Source: Acidobacteriota bacterium
GTDB taxonomy: Bacteria > Acidobacteriota > Thermoanaerobaculia > Multivoradales > Multivoraceae
Assembly: GCA_003388555.1 (NCBI GenBank)
Contig: QQVD01000058.1
Span: 103,667 to 167,666, forward strand
Direction of reading: 5' to 3'
Length of the DNA stretch: 64,000 nt
The notes beneath the pieces are model-generated. The model had not been told where the DNA came from and ran no database searches. It worked only from the letters and a program-made list of their open reading frames with translations. Every line of letters begins with the position of its first letter. Within the stretch, counting starts at the first letter, position 1. Positions 42,801 through 51,085 of this stretch are shown piece after piece. Made by a program: the position numbers and the translations under genes.

Positions 42801-45615
42801 GCTCCCCCGCATCCTTTTCGACGTCCCTCCCTCGCAGTTCCCGGGCTTCGGCGTGCCCGCCATCCAGCCTCTCTCCGAGCTGCCACCGATCGAACATCCG
42901 TTGACCCTCGACGCCACTTCGCAACCGGGCGCGCAGACGGTGGAGGTGGACGGTTTTCGGGCCGATCCGGCTCCGGCGCGACGAGCAGTGACGACAGGGG
43001 GCCGCGGTGGCGTGTGCGGCCCCAGCCCCGACACCATCGGACTGCGCGTCAACGGCTCCGGCACCACGATCCTCGGTCTCACCGTCTACTGCTTCGGAGA
43101 CGCTCAGATCGAGCTCGCCGGAGGCGGCGGGCACCTGGTGGCCTTCGGCGTCGTCGGCACCGACATCGACCGGGTTTCTGGACTCGGAGGACAGGCCGGG
43201 ATCCGCGTGCTCTCGTCGCAGAACGACGTGGTCGGCAACACGATCGCTGGCGCCGATACCGGCGTCGTACTGGCCGGCGCCGGAGCAACGCAAAACCTGG
43301 TGCAGTCGAACGACATCGGCACCGACGGCCAGGACGCCGCCGGGATCGGCAACCGGCGCGGCGTCGCCATCGTCGGTGCGTCGCAGAACACTCTCGACGG
43401 CAACACGATCCGCGGCAACACGGAGGACGGCGTCGTGCTCGACCAGGGCGCGACGAACAACACCCTGATCGACAACGAGATCGGCAACTCGGAGAGCGCC
43501 GGCGGCGCCCTGACCAACGGCCGCCACGGCGTCCTCGTGCGCGACTCGAGCTCGAACCGCATCGGCATCGCCGACGACGGCAACCGCATCTCGGGCAATC
43601 AGGCCGACGGCGTGCGGATCACCGGCCTCAGCGCCCAGAACACCGTGCGCGGCAACCGGATCGGCACCGACGCGGAGGGCGACGCGGCTCGCGGCAACGG
43701 AGGCGACGGCGTGTCGCTGCACGACATCGGGCTGCCGGGGCCGAACATCGTCGGCGGAACGGCTCCCGGGGATCGCAACGTGATCTCCGCCAACCAGCTC
43801 TTCGGCGTCTACGTCAACAGCACCACCGGCTCGTCGGGTGGCGCCTCCATCTGGGGCAATCACATCGGAATCGATGCGGTGGGAGACAGCGACCTCGGCA
43901 ACGGGCTCGGCGGCGTCGGCATCCGCAACACCTCCGGCAACCGCATCGGCGGGGTCGGTGGCGGCACCGGTGTGGGCAACGTGATCTCTGGCAACGGCGA
44001 GGACGGCGTGCTGCTGGTCGGCGACGAGGACGGTGCCGGCAGCAGTTTCGCCTTCGACAATGGCGTGCTCGGCAACTGGATCGGCACCGGAGGCGGCCCC
44101 CTCGGCTCGACCTTCGGCCTCGGCAACGACGGGGCCGGGATCCGCATCCGCGGCGCCCACGGCACCTGGATCGCCGACAACATCGTCCGCTTCAACTTCG
44201 CCCAGGGCGTCACCGTCGAGACGGGTGCAGGCGCCGAGATCGTGGACAATTCGATCAGCTCGAACTCGGGCCTCGGCATCGACCTCAAGGGGCCCGGCGA
44301 GAACGCCGGCACCAACCTGGTCACCGCCAACGACCCGGGCGACCTCGATGCCGGCCCCAACACACTGCAGAACTTCCCGACGATCACCAGCGCCGAGCAG
44401 GCGGGCATCTTCCTCACGATCCGCGGCAACCTGCAGAGCACCCCCAACCAGAGCTACCGGATCGACCTCTACAGCGTGGCGCCCTGCGATCCGAGCGGTC
44501 ACGGCGAGGGTCACGAGCACCTCGGTTCCGTGAGTGTCGCGCTCCCCGCCGCGGGGGTCGGAGCGTTCGAGCTCGTCACCTTGGCGGCGCCGCCCGCGGG
44601 AACCGCGGTCACCGCGACCGCGACCCGCACCGTCGGCAGTGGGGCCACCACCCTGCGACACACCTCGGAGTTCTCGAACTGCCAGCCCATCGAGGCGATC
44701 GGGCCGGGCGCCGTGTGGATCAACGAGGTCGATGCGACGACGTCCGGGGGGCCCGACGACACCCAGTTCGTCGAGCTATCGGCTCCGGACGGCGGCGTGC
44801 AGCCGCTCGGCGGCAAGGTGCTGGTGCTGTACGGCGGTTCCACCGACACCGTCTACGAGGCCATCGACCTCGACGGCTTCTTCACCGATGCAGGCGGCCG
44901 CTTCGTGCTCGGCAACGCGGCCGTCGCGAACGTCGACCTGGTGTTCGACGACGGCCTGTTGCTGGCCGGGCCGGCAGCCGTCGCGCTGTACCAGGGTGAC
45001 GCGACCGACTACCCGGCCGGTGCGCCGGTGAGCACCGAGGGACTGATCGATGCCCTGGTCTACGGTCCCGAAACCGCCCAGGATGCGGGTCTGCTGGTGC
45101 TGCTCGAGGCGGGTCAGCCTCAGGTCGACGAGGCCGGCGCCGGCGAGCCGGCGGCACACTCCAACCAGCGCTGCCCAGACGGCTCCGGCGGCGGGCGCTT
45201 CACCGACACCTACGCCCAGGCGCCGCCGACGCCCGGAGCCGAGAACCAGTGTGTGGTCTGTGAGCTCGCGCCGCCGATCTCGACCGGCGAGCCCGGCGAC
45301 GGCCACACCCTCGACGCCACCGTTCTGACCGACCGGCTGACGCCCGCGGCCGGCGCGGTCGTCGACTTCGCGGTCCTCACCGGACCCAACGCCGGCGGTG
45401 GCTCGTCGACCAACACGGACGCAGCCGGCGTGGCGAGCTTCCAGTACACCAGCGACGGCCGCGAAGGCCGGGATCTGGTCGAAGCGGGCGGCGGCGTCGA
45501 CGGCGTGCCGTTCGTCTGCCGCGCCACCCGCATCTGGGGCGCCGGTTGGATCTTCGGCGACGGCTTCGATCTGGCCGGCACCGCGGCCTGGAGCACCAGC
45601 GTCGGCGAGCCCTGA
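39817..45615 (+). CDS. Giant secreted FG-GAP / beta-helix / lamin-tail protein
   Basis: 1,932 residues from ATG 39817 (GGGAG 8 nt upstream) with an Arg-rich signal peptide ending near 'VASA'. Domains in order: FG-GAP/VCBS-like repeats at ~85-300 ('AAGDFDADGTPDLAVG', 'GAGDFDNDGNVDVVAG'); a CSLREX-like box near 385-430 ('GDGLCDNDLQ... CTLYEALEE'); right-handed beta-helix ~430-840 with repeating 'GNxxGTDxxGTxALGN'; a second CSLREX-like box ~945-1000; a second beta-helix ~1060-1500; a lamin-tail domain ~1628-1808 ('VWINEVDATTSGG'); an Ig-like domain; and the C-terminal 'WIFGDGFDLAGTAAWS'. The C-terminal motif recalls the F-x-DGFE-AWS tails seen on many secreted proteins of high-GC bacteria. Probably surface-exposed; adhesion or polysaccharide interaction is a guess. 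A sigma/anti-sigma pair follows 13 bp later. Confidence 0.88.
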   Translation: MAFTFSDAPRRMSPRRLPIRRSICCAMAVLWIVTAVASARQDSASWGTEPPASPAPAELSQPTRIDVRLVWATPARGGSPDLSSADPLSLAAGDFDADGTPDLAVGLEEGDGGLLVLYRGNPAAVYPHSPAAERMRERGVFTTAPFLSPARVLELPEAPYFLGAGDFDNDGNVDVVAGRRNGSRLHFALGDGEGRFPSHETMDLGGQVSAAAIGEVNRADGIADLVVAIERSGGAMLTVYQGPRGVLSAEGEEIALAAKATSIALGRLDEDRWIDVEATVGDELVRVRGRDRWRSVGRGDRSVTGPVVDRIRRAAAAARDRGGSHAPLGGDPVALLEMRLSPDTTDDLVALVEGSTTPLVLERAPARGGGGAYRVNQFDQDIGPLGDGLCDNDLQLEGEQCTLYEALEEAKRLSTGAASITFESPGTYPGRMGLGNLISVPLSIDATEHMGAGAPGVEIQLYTSIRLGGAGSSVRGVLLAGQGLQFFSNAGGNVFESNWVGIDTSGSAPNPWGGTDVSSLNAQTTFGGTGSGAGNLFAGDSQLSSNSDADVIQGNLFGTDSSGTMAVGSPGFQQPVGLNGDNAVFGGSSAGARNVVSGNERTHGVAVSASGVLIQGNYVGTDSGGTAALGNNGTGILTQFGADDVTIGGTAPGAGNVVSANLRGGISVGGAGAAVQGNLVGTDAAGTSALGNTDFGVAVAVFDVTVGGDVLGAGNVIVDTRLDVNDLFGDGVWLSGPSAHDVFVQGNQIGVTWDSVPLGNAGSGVRIWNGAASNLIGGAFGENEIAHNGGAGVLLEGGAGSGNLVLENLIYDNALLGIDISFTFEPDGPNNNDPGDGDGGANNRQNHPLITFVDPATGDIDGFLNSTAQRDFRIELFANQACDPSGFGEGEIFIDSTVTSTNPQGDGAFSFSIPGITNPSVTATDILTGDTSEFSNCFPAEPTSVVNSVGDAADLDFTEGLGPGDGLCYTGGVVDRDGTPEPECTLRAALQEQELLPRILFDVPPSQFPGFGVPAIQPLSELPPIEHPLTLDATSQPGAQTVEVDGFRADPAPARRAVTTGGRGGVCGPSPDTIGLRVNGSGTTILGLTVYCFGDAQIELAGGGGHLVAFGVVGTDIDRVSGLGGQAGIRVLSSQNDVVGNTIAGADTGVVLAGAGATQNLVQSNDIGTDGQDAAGIGNRRGVAIVGASQNTLDGNTIRGNTEDGVVLDQGATNNTLIDNEIGNSESAGGALTNGRHGVLVRDSSSNRIGIADDGNRISGNQADGVRITGLSAQNTVRGNRIGTDAEGDAARGNGGDGVSLHDIGLPGPNIVGGTAPGDRNVISANQLFGVYVNSTTGSSGGASIWGNHIGIDAVGDSDLGNGLGGVGIRNTSGNRIGGVGGGTGVGNVISGNGEDGVLLVGDEDGAGSSFAFDNGVLGNWIGTGGGPLGSTFGLGNDGAGIRIRGAHGTWIADNIVRFNFAQGVTVETGAGAEIVDNSISSNSGLGIDLKGPGENAGTNLVTANDPGDLDAGPNTLQNFPTITSAEQAGIFLTIRGNLQSTPNQSYRIDLYSVAPCDPSGHGEGHEHLGSVSVALPAAGVGAFELVTLAAPPAGTAVTATATRTVGSGATTLRHTSEFSNCQPIEAIGPGAVWINEVDATTSGGPDDTQFVELSAPDGGVQPLGGKVLVLYGGSTDTVYEAIDLDGFFTDAGGRFVLGNAAVANVDLVFDDGLLLAGPAAVALYQGDATDYPAGAPVSTEGLIDALVYGPETAQDAGLLVLLEAGQPQVDEAGAGEPAAHSNQRCPDGSGGGRFTDTYAQAPPTPGAENQCVVCELAPPISTGEPGDGHTLDATVLTDRLTPAAGAVVDFAVLTGPNAGGGSSTNTDAAGVASFQYTSDGREGRDLVEAGGGVDGVPFVCRATRIWGAGWIFGDGFDLAGTAAWSTSVGEP

Positions 45616-45628
45616 GAGGGACCTGAGC

Positions 45629-46279
45629 GTGACCAGCCTCAGCGATTCCGGCCCGATCCCGGAGCTGCCACCTCCACCGCAGTGCCACAATCCCCCGTCG
45701 GGGCCTTTCGGCATGCACGACGGCGACGACGAAACCCTGGTGCGGAGCTTTCGCGCCACCGGCGACAACGACAGCTTCGAGCGCCTCTACCGCAGGCACC
45801 GGCGCGCCATCTACGCCTGCTGCCTGCACTTCGTGCGCCACCCCCACGAGGCCGAGGACCTCTGCCACGACGTCTTCGTGACCGCCTACGAACGATTCGC
45901 GACGCTCGAGGGCGAGAGCTTCCTGCCCTGGGTGCGGCGCATCGCCCGCAATCTGTGCCTCAACCGGCTTCGCGGCGAGAGGCTTCGCGGCGGCGTCGAA
46001 CCGGCCGACGAGCAGCAGCCGTCGGGCGATGCCGACGCGGCGCGCACGACGATCGTCAGGCAGCAGCTCGAGCGCGCCGGCGCCGTTCTCGAAACCCTGC
46101 CGCCGCACCAGCGGCGAGTCTTCCTGCTCTTCCATGCCGCCGGCCTGAGCTACGTCGAGATCGCCGAGCAGACCGGACACTCCCGTGAAGCGGTGCGCTC
46201 GCACCTGCAGAACGCGCGCCGCAACTTCCGACTGCGCTTCGAGCGCGCCGACTCCCGAGAGCAACGTGGAGGCAGATGA
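45629..46279 (+). CDS. ECF-type RNA polymerase sigma factor
   Basis: 216 residues from GTG 45629 (GAGAGGG 8 nt upstream) or 188 from ATG 45713; the extra N-terminus is Pro-rich. Region 2 reads 'FERLYRRHRRAIYACCLHFV', 'EAEDLCHDVFVTAYERF' and 'WVRRIARNLCLNRLR'. Region 4 reads 'LETLPPHQRRVFLLFHAAG' and 'YVEIAEQTGHSREAVRSHLQ'. It recruits RNA polymerase to a dedicated regulon. It begins 13 bp after the giant beta-helix gene and sits 1 bp before its zinc-finger anti-sigma factor, so the three may be one transcript. Confidence 0.92.
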   Translation: MTSLSDSGPIPELPPPPQCHNPPSGPFGMHDGDDETLVRSFRATGDNDSFERLYRRHRRAIYACCLHFVRHPHEAEDLCHDVFVTAYERFATLEGESFLPWVRRIARNLCLNRLRGERLRGGVEPADEQQPSGDADAARTTIVRQQLERAGAVLETLPPHQRRVFLLFHAAGLSYVEIAEQTGHSREAVRSHLQNARRNFRLRFERADSREQRGGR

Positions 46280-46280
46280 G

Positions 46281-47051
46281 ATGTCCGATCCTGATCGCTT
46301 CGACGAACGATTCGCCCCCCTGATGGACGAGATGCGGCGGGAGAGCCGACGCTGCCCCGACACCACGACTCTGCTCGACTACTGCGACGGCAGGCTCGCC
46401 GCTCCCGAGGCGGAGCGGGTGCTGGCCCACCTTCGCTTCTGCGCCGACTGCGCCGGCGAGCTGGATCTGGCCGGCGCCGAGCCCGAGGACGTCGACGACG
46501 TGCACTGGCGGCGTGCAGCGACGCGACTCGACCGCCGGCCGGTGCCGTGGCGGCCGGGCGCGGCGCCTTCCCGGACTGCGTGGCCCTCGTCGTCTTCGCT
46601 CGATCGTCGGCTCCTCGGTGCTGCCGCCGCGGCGCTGCTGGCAATCCTCGGCGGCCTCGCGATCTGGTCGGGCCGCACCGGTGCGCCCACGGAGGAGCGT
46701 GTGTCGACGGTTCGGGGCGCCGGCATCGTGGGCCTGTCGCCAGCCGGCGAGGTCGAAGAGTGGGAGGGCTTCTCCTGGAGCCTCGATGCGCCACTCGAAG
46801 TGCGCTGGGAGGTCGAGGTCGAGCGGGTCGACAGCGGCGAGCCGGTGTGGAGCGGCGAGCTGGCGTCCGGCGACCTCGCAGCCGCGGCGCGTCGGCGGAT
46901 CGAGCCCGGCCAGCCCCACCGCTGGCGGGTGCTGGCGCGGGCCGATTCCGGCGGCATCGTGGCGCAGTCGGGCTGGACGAGTTTCCTTCTGCTAGCCGCC
47001 TCGCCGGCCGCGACGGCGGACGAGGAAGACCGCCGCCGCGAGCAGCAGTGA
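46281..47051 (+). CDS. Anti-sigma factor with zinc-finger domain
   Basis: 256 residues from ATG 46281 (GGAGG 8 nt upstream). The N-terminal zf-HC2-like anti-sigma domain has 'RRCPDTTTLLDYCDGRL' and 'VLAHLRFCADCAGEL', i.e. the His-x3-Cys-x2-Cys zinc site that holds a sigma factor. A transmembrane helix follows at ~111-129 ('LLGAAAAALLAILGGLAIW'), then a ~120-residue periplasmic part with a beta-sandwich look ('GFSWSLDAPLEVRWEVEVER'). Release of the sigma factor by envelope signalling or proteolysis is the family norm. Its last 60 bp overlap the 3' end of the convergent CHAT gene. Confidence 0.9.
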   Translation: MSDPDRFDERFAPLMDEMRRESRRCPDTTTLLDYCDGRLAAPEAERVLAHLRFCADCAGELDLAGAEPEDVDDVHWRRAATRLDRRPVPWRPGAAPSRTAWPSSSSLDRRLLGAAAAALLAILGGLAIWSGRTGAPTEERVSTVRGAGIVGLSPAGEVEEWEGFSWSLDAPLEVRWEVEVERVDSGEPVWSGELASGDLAAAARRRIEPGQPHRWRVLARADSGGIVAQSGWTSFLLLAASPAATADEEDRRREQQ

Positions 47052-50024
47052 GGCGACCGTGGCCACGGCGACCGACCCGGGGACAGTTGACCCGCTGACG
47101 GGCGGAACTTCGATGCCGTCCTCGCCGCGACCGAGGAGGACCCAGGCCGCCCAGTAGTACGGGTGCTCGTAGCCGCGGCGCGAGCGCAGCTGCTGGCGCG
47201 CGAGCTGCAGTGCCTCCGCCTTGCCGGCTCCGTCCGCGAGGGCCGTGTAGAAGTGGCGCATGAACTCAGCACTGGCGCGATCGTCGACGTTCCAGAGGCT
47301 GGCGACGACCGAGTCGGTGCCGGCGTGGAAGAAGGCCCGCGCCATGCCGACCATGCCCTCGCCGGTGACCAGCTCGCCGAGACCGCTGCGACAGGCCGAC
47401 AGCGTCACCAGGTCGGCGGCGAGCTCGAGCCCGAGGATCTCGCGAGGCTGCAGGATGCCGTCCTCGCTGGAACCCGGATCGGTCGCCAGGACGATCCCCG
47501 AGCGTGCCGGCGAGACCGGGTCGAGCCATCCGTGCGTCGCCAGGTGCAGCACCGAGTAGGCGCCGAGCTCTAACGCCTTGAAGCGCCGCTCGGTGGCCTC
47601 GGCGCCGGTGAGCACCGCCGCCCTGGAGCCGAATACCCGCCGCAGAGCACGGATCTCTCGCCGTGTGTGAGGCAGCGCGCCGAGCTGGTCGAGCTGACCC
47701 AGCACCGAACCACGGGCGGCCTGCGGTGCGCCCCGTTCGTAGGCGGCATCGCCGACCGCCAGCAGCGCCGGCTGCGCCGCCGCGGTCGGGCTCTGGCGCA
47801 GCTCCACCAGGGTCGTCGCCGACGGCACGTAGCTGACCGCCGCCAGGTCTCCCAGCAACTCACCGCCGCCGGTGGGCAGGACCTCGAAAGGGAAGTAGTG
47901 CAGCGAGCCCGCCGGGACGATCACCAGCGCATCGAGGCCGGTGAGCTGCCCCTCGAGGTCGCGCAGCAGATGACGCGCCAGAGCCTCGACGCTCGCGAGC
48001 TCGGCTCGCCGAGGGGCGGTCGGATCGACCAGATCGGTGTACGCCGCCCGCACCAGCGCCTCGATCTCTGCCCGACCGCCGAGCCTGGAGTGGTGCACCG
48101 AGCCGTCCCGCAGCACCCATACGTGCGAGGACTCGGCTCCGAGAAGGAACGAGACCAGTGCCTCGCCGGGCGCCAGCGTCGACTGGATGCGCGAGAGATC
48201 GGCGACCTCGACGCCGCGCAGGGCGTGGAAGCGTGGGAAGCCGGAGCGCACCTCGAGCAGCAGCGCCTCGAGCTCCGCTTCCGCGTCGGCGAGCTCGAGC
48301 TCGACCTCGGGCAGCGCGGCGCCGCGACGGAGGTTCCGTTGGGCAGCCGAGATCCTCCGCTCCAGCTCCCGTTCGCGATCGACCAGCTCGGCCGGCAGCT
48401 GGCCGGCGGGATCGGCGCGGATCTCGATCAGGCCGTCGAGGAAGGCGCGGGCCCTGGCCCGCTCCGCCACCTCGAAGGCAGCGCGCGCGGCCGCGGCATC
48501 CGACTCGACGTTCGAGGCGAGCAGGAAATCGACCACCTCCTCGTAGAGCTCGATCTTGTTCTCGAAGAAGTCGGCCTTGAAGCGGGCGAGGCGCAGGCCG
48601 GAGCGCATCCACTCGACCGCGTCGAGCGCCGCGAGATAGTGCTCGCGGGCGCGCTCGCGGCGGCCGGCGCGACGTTCGAGACGGGCCAGCTCACGCCGCG
48701 TCTCCCAGACCACCTTTGCATCGCGACGCGGTTCTGACTCGGCGAGGGCGCGGCGGAAGAGGGGCTCGGCGAGATCGTCACGGCCGAGACCAGCGTGGCA
48801 CTGCCCGATCTGTTTGTGCAGGTTGGGGTCGACGTCGAGCTCGGGCAAAGCCTCGTACAGGTCCTCGGCGTTGCGGTAGGCGCGGAGCGCCCGCTCCCAC
48901 TGCTCCAGATCGCGGTGCAGTCGTCCGACGTTCATCCACCAGATCAGCTCGAAGCGCTGGTTGCGCGTGGCGCGGGCGATCGCGATCGCGTCGTCGAAGC
49001 GGCGCAGCGCCAGGCCGGTCTCGCCGAGATCCGTCGCGACGATGCCGAGCTCGCCGAGCGCCCAGCCCTCGAGAGTGCGGTCGTCGAGCTCTCTGGCTGC
49101 CTCCAGGGCCTCCTCGAGCACCTCGCCGGCCTGGTCCAGCCGGTTGAGCTCCATGGCGCAGATGCCGAGTGTGGTCAGCCGCGCGATCTCGTTGGCACCG
49201 CTCGAGCCAGCGCGCTCGGCCTTGGTCAAGGCCTCGATGCACGCCGCATAGTCGTGGATCCTCTGCAGCGCGAGGGCGAGGTTGAGATAGCCGATGGCCA
49301 GCGTGTCGAGATCGTGCTCCTCGGCCAGGGCGACGGCCTGCTCCTGCAGCTCGACCGCACGCAGCCCGTCGCCACGGTAGAGGTGGCTCACCGCCTGCTC
49401 CCGCAGCACCCGCTCCAGCATGCCCGGCTCCCCCTGCGAGCGCGCCAGCTGCTCGGCCTCCTCCAGCAGCTCGAGCGAGCGGTCCAGCCGGGAGGTCTCG
49501 GCCAGTGAGCGACCGGCCCGCAGCCGCAGCTCGAGGCGCAGCGCCGGATCCGCCAGCGGCAGCGAGAGAAGCGGCTCGATCAGCTCGAAGGCCTCGTCGA
49601 ATCGCCCCTGTTCGAAGTCGGCGCTCGAGGTCGCGATCGCGGCCCGCGCCGCCTCTCGTCGCGATTCCTCCGACGGCGAGGCGAGGGCCAGCGCCGTCCA
49701 GCGACGGCCGGCGGCGCTCGCCTCGGGCCACCGTCCCAGCTCCGACAGCAGGCCGCACCGCAGTCTCTCGGCCGCGAGCGCGACCGGTGGCGTCAGGCGC
49801 TCGAGATCGAGATCGCGCAGCGCCACCAGCGCCGCTTCGGGGTCGCCGCCGGCGCGCAGCTCCTCGGCCCGCTCGAGCACGGCAGGACCGGCAGCGGACT
49901 CGTCAGTGCCCTCCGTCGATGCCGCAGCAGCGCTCGCGAGCGTCGCCACCAACACGACAGGCAGGACCAGTAGGGGCAAGGCGAGGCCGGCGCCATCAGC
50001 CTGCCTCTGACCCTCACCAGTCAC
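46992..50024 (-). CDS. Tetratricopeptide-repeat CHAT (caspase-like) protein, secreted/anchored
   Basis: 1,010 residues from GTG 50024, which places a signal peptide ('LALPLLVLPVVLVATLASAAA') at the N-terminus; the ribosome site is weak. About ten TPR-like helical pairs cover ~35-450 ('EIARLTTLGICAMELNRLDQ', 'GWALGELGIVATDLGETGLA'), followed by a long coiled region. The C-terminal CHAT domain (~660-960) has the His-Cys dyad in 'LHLATHGWLDP' and 'LVTLSACRSGLGELVTGEG'. CHAT proteins are caspase/separase-fold peptidases. The end, 'PPVSGSTVPG', a hydrophobic helix and 'RRRGRRGG', looks like a C-terminal anchoring signal. Its 3' end overlaps the anti-sigma gene on the other strand. Confidence 0.9.
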   Translation of the reverse strand: MTGEGQRQADGAGLALPLLVLPVVLVATLASAAAASTEGTDESAAGPAVLERAEELRAGGDPEAALVALRDLDLERLTPPVALAAERLRCGLLSELGRWPEASAAGRRWTALALASPSEESRREAARAAIATSSADFEQGRFDEAFELIEPLLSLPLADPALRLELRLRAGRSLAETSRLDRSLELLEEAEQLARSQGEPGMLERVLREQAVSHLYRGDGLRAVELQEQAVALAEEHDLDTLAIGYLNLALALQRIHDYAACIEALTKAERAGSSGANEIARLTTLGICAMELNRLDQAGEVLEEALEAARELDDRTLEGWALGELGIVATDLGETGLALRRFDDAIAIARATRNQRFELIWWMNVGRLHRDLEQWERALRAYRNAEDLYEALPELDVDPNLHKQIGQCHAGLGRDDLAEPLFRRALAESEPRRDAKVVWETRRELARLERRAGRRERAREHYLAALDAVEWMRSGLRLARFKADFFENKIELYEEVVDFLLASNVESDAAAARAAFEVAERARARAFLDGLIEIRADPAGQLPAELVDRERELERRISAAQRNLRRGAALPEVELELADAEAELEALLLEVRSGFPRFHALRGVEVADLSRIQSTLAPGEALVSFLLGAESSHVWVLRDGSVHHSRLGGRAEIEALVRAAYTDLVDPTAPRRAELASVEALARHLLRDLEGQLTGLDALVIVPAGSLHYFPFEVLPTGGGELLGDLAAVSYVPSATTLVELRQSPTAAAQPALLAVGDAAYERGAPQAARGSVLGQLDQLGALPHTRREIRALRRVFGSRAAVLTGAEATERRFKALELGAYSVLHLATHGWLDPVSPARSGIVLATDPGSSEDGILQPREILGLELAADLVTLSACRSGLGELVTGEGMVGMARAFFHAGTDSVVASLWNVDDRASAEFMRHFYTALADGAGKAEALQLARQQLRSRRGYEHPYYWAAWVLLGRGEDGIEVPPVSGSTVPGSVAVATVASLLLAAAVFLVRRRGRRGG

Positions 50025-50115
50025 GCCGCCATCTTGACATCCAGAGCAGCCGGAAGCGGCGGGATGTGACGCCGGGGATCCTCCGATCCGTGGTACCGGG
50101 CCGGCGGAAACGACA

Positions 50116-50150
50116 GAACCCCGCCGGAGCACAGGGCTCTGGCGGGGTTC
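50116..50150 (-). terminator. Strong hairpin after the OB-fold gene
   Basis: GAACCCCGCC and GGCGGGGTTC form a perfect 10-bp stem (50116-50125, 50141-50150) that extends through a G-U pair and GAGC/GCTC to a 5-nt loop, 15 pairs in all. On the minus strand it lies ~70 nt after the OB-fold stop and is followed by TGTCGTTTCC, a weak U-tract. It also separates that gene from the CHAT gene start. Confidence 0.7.
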
Positions 50151-50218
50151 GGCTTCACAGCGGCCAACGTGCCGCTGCTCTCGAGTGCGGTTGTCTCAGC
50201 TCAGAAGCGCCCGGCGCT

Positions 50219-50926
50219 TCAACTGTCGGTCGCCATCGACTCGTCGTCCGAGTCGTTGGTCGACAGGGTGATCACCGAGTCGGCGACGAGCTCGCGGCCC
50301 TCGAAGAGGTCGCGATCGACCTCGCCACGCACGCTCACGCGGTCACCCACCTCGATCTTCTGATAGCCCTCGTCGTCCAGTGGATCGTAGAGCATGTCGT
50401 CGGTCTCGACGGTGATCTTGCGCAAGCCGGTGTCGATAGTGAACTCACCGGTGAGCTCGCTGACGCTGGTGACGGTTCCGCGCACCTTGGTCTCCGACAG
50501 GATGATCGGAGTGGTCACGGTGTACATCGAGTCTTCCTCGTCGGCCGCACTGGCGTAGAAAAAGTTGTTGAGGCTCTCGACGTAGACGCTGGACGCCTCG
50601 ATGGTGGTCGACTCGAACAGGTCGTCGTCGATCGCACCGTAGACTGTCACCCTGTCTCCGGAGAGGATGTTGTAGCCCTCGCGGTACCAGTCCCAGTCGT
50701 CCATCTCGACGGTGACGAGTCCGTCACCGTAGTCGAGCACGAACGAGTCGGGGTTGGCTGTGGTCACGGTACCCGACAGGCTGATCCAGCTGTCGTCGCG
50801 CATCTCGTAGGGATCGCTCTTCTCGGCGTCCGACGCGAGGGCCGGCACCGCGGCGATCAGCAACGCGAGCGTGGTGAGCAGGAAGGTCTTGGTGAGACGC
50901 TGCTTCATGGAACTCGAGCGCTTCAT
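50219..50926 (-). CDS. Exported protein with two tandem OB-fold-like domains
   Basis: 235 residues from ATG 50926 (AAGGAG 11 nt upstream). A signal peptide ends near 'VPALASDA'. Two ~75-residue repeats follow: the first with 'SGTVTTANPDSFVLDYGDG' and 'SGDRVTVYGAIDDDLFESTT', the second with 'RGTVTSVSELTGEFTIDTG' and 'VGDRVSVRGEVDRDLFEGRE'. The strand pattern and the 'GDRVxVxGxVDxDLFE' box match the bacterial OB-fold class of periplasmic proteins. The mature protein is very acidic. Ligand binding is likely but unspecified. It has its own terminator and a 190-bp upstream region with inverted repeats, so it is probably monocistronic. Confidence 0.75.
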   Translation of the reverse strand: MKRSSSMKQRLTKTFLLTTLALLIAAVPALASDAEKSDPYEMRDDSWISLSGTVTTANPDSFVLDYGDGLVTVEMDDWDWYREGYNILSGDRVTVYGAIDDDLFESTTIEASSVYVESLNNFFYASAADEEDSMYTVTTPIILSETKVRGTVTSVSELTGEFTIDTGLRKITVETDDMLYDPLDDEGYQKIEVGDRVSVRGEVDRDLFEGRELVADSVITLSTNDSDDESMATDS

Positions 50927-50991
50927 GTCTGCTTTGTCTCCTTTCGGCATTCGTTCGAAACGTCCGACCCCAAGAACTCTGGGAGCCGGGT

Positions 50992-51009
50992 GGTCGTCCC
51001 GTGACGACC
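50992..51009. promoter_or_regulatory. Dyad GGTCGTC-CCGT-GACGACC upstream of the OB-fold gene
   Basis: A perfect 7-bp inverted repeat with a 4-nt centre, 66-83 bp upstream of the OB-fold start codon. The size and placement suit an operator or a small leader hairpin; no regulator is identified. Confidence 0.35.
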
Positions 51010-51040
51010 GGTCGCCATAGGAGAGGTGCAAGCACGATTC

Positions 51041-51073
51041 CAACCCGGCCCCAAAAGGGTCTGAGGCCGGATT
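51041..51073 (-). terminator. Second hairpin between the amidohydrolase and OB-fold genes
   Basis: CCGGCC (51045-51050) and GGCCGG (51065-51070), extended to nine pairs including one wobble, with a further ACCC-TTTT-GGGG pairing on the minus strand inside the loop. It may back up the terminator at 51086-51113. Confidence 0.35.
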
Positions 51074-51085
51074 CGCCGCGCAGAG

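Noticed and set aside
41791..44661. 956-codon open frame antisense to the giant beta-helix gene
   Set aside because: Low-complexity Ala/Val/Asp composition and no recognisable domain; explained by codon bias of the sense gene.
50025..50132. 36-residue N-terminal extension of the CHAT protein
   Set aside because: It would place the signal peptide internally and run into the terminator hairpin at 50116-50150; GTG 50024 gives a normal signal peptide.
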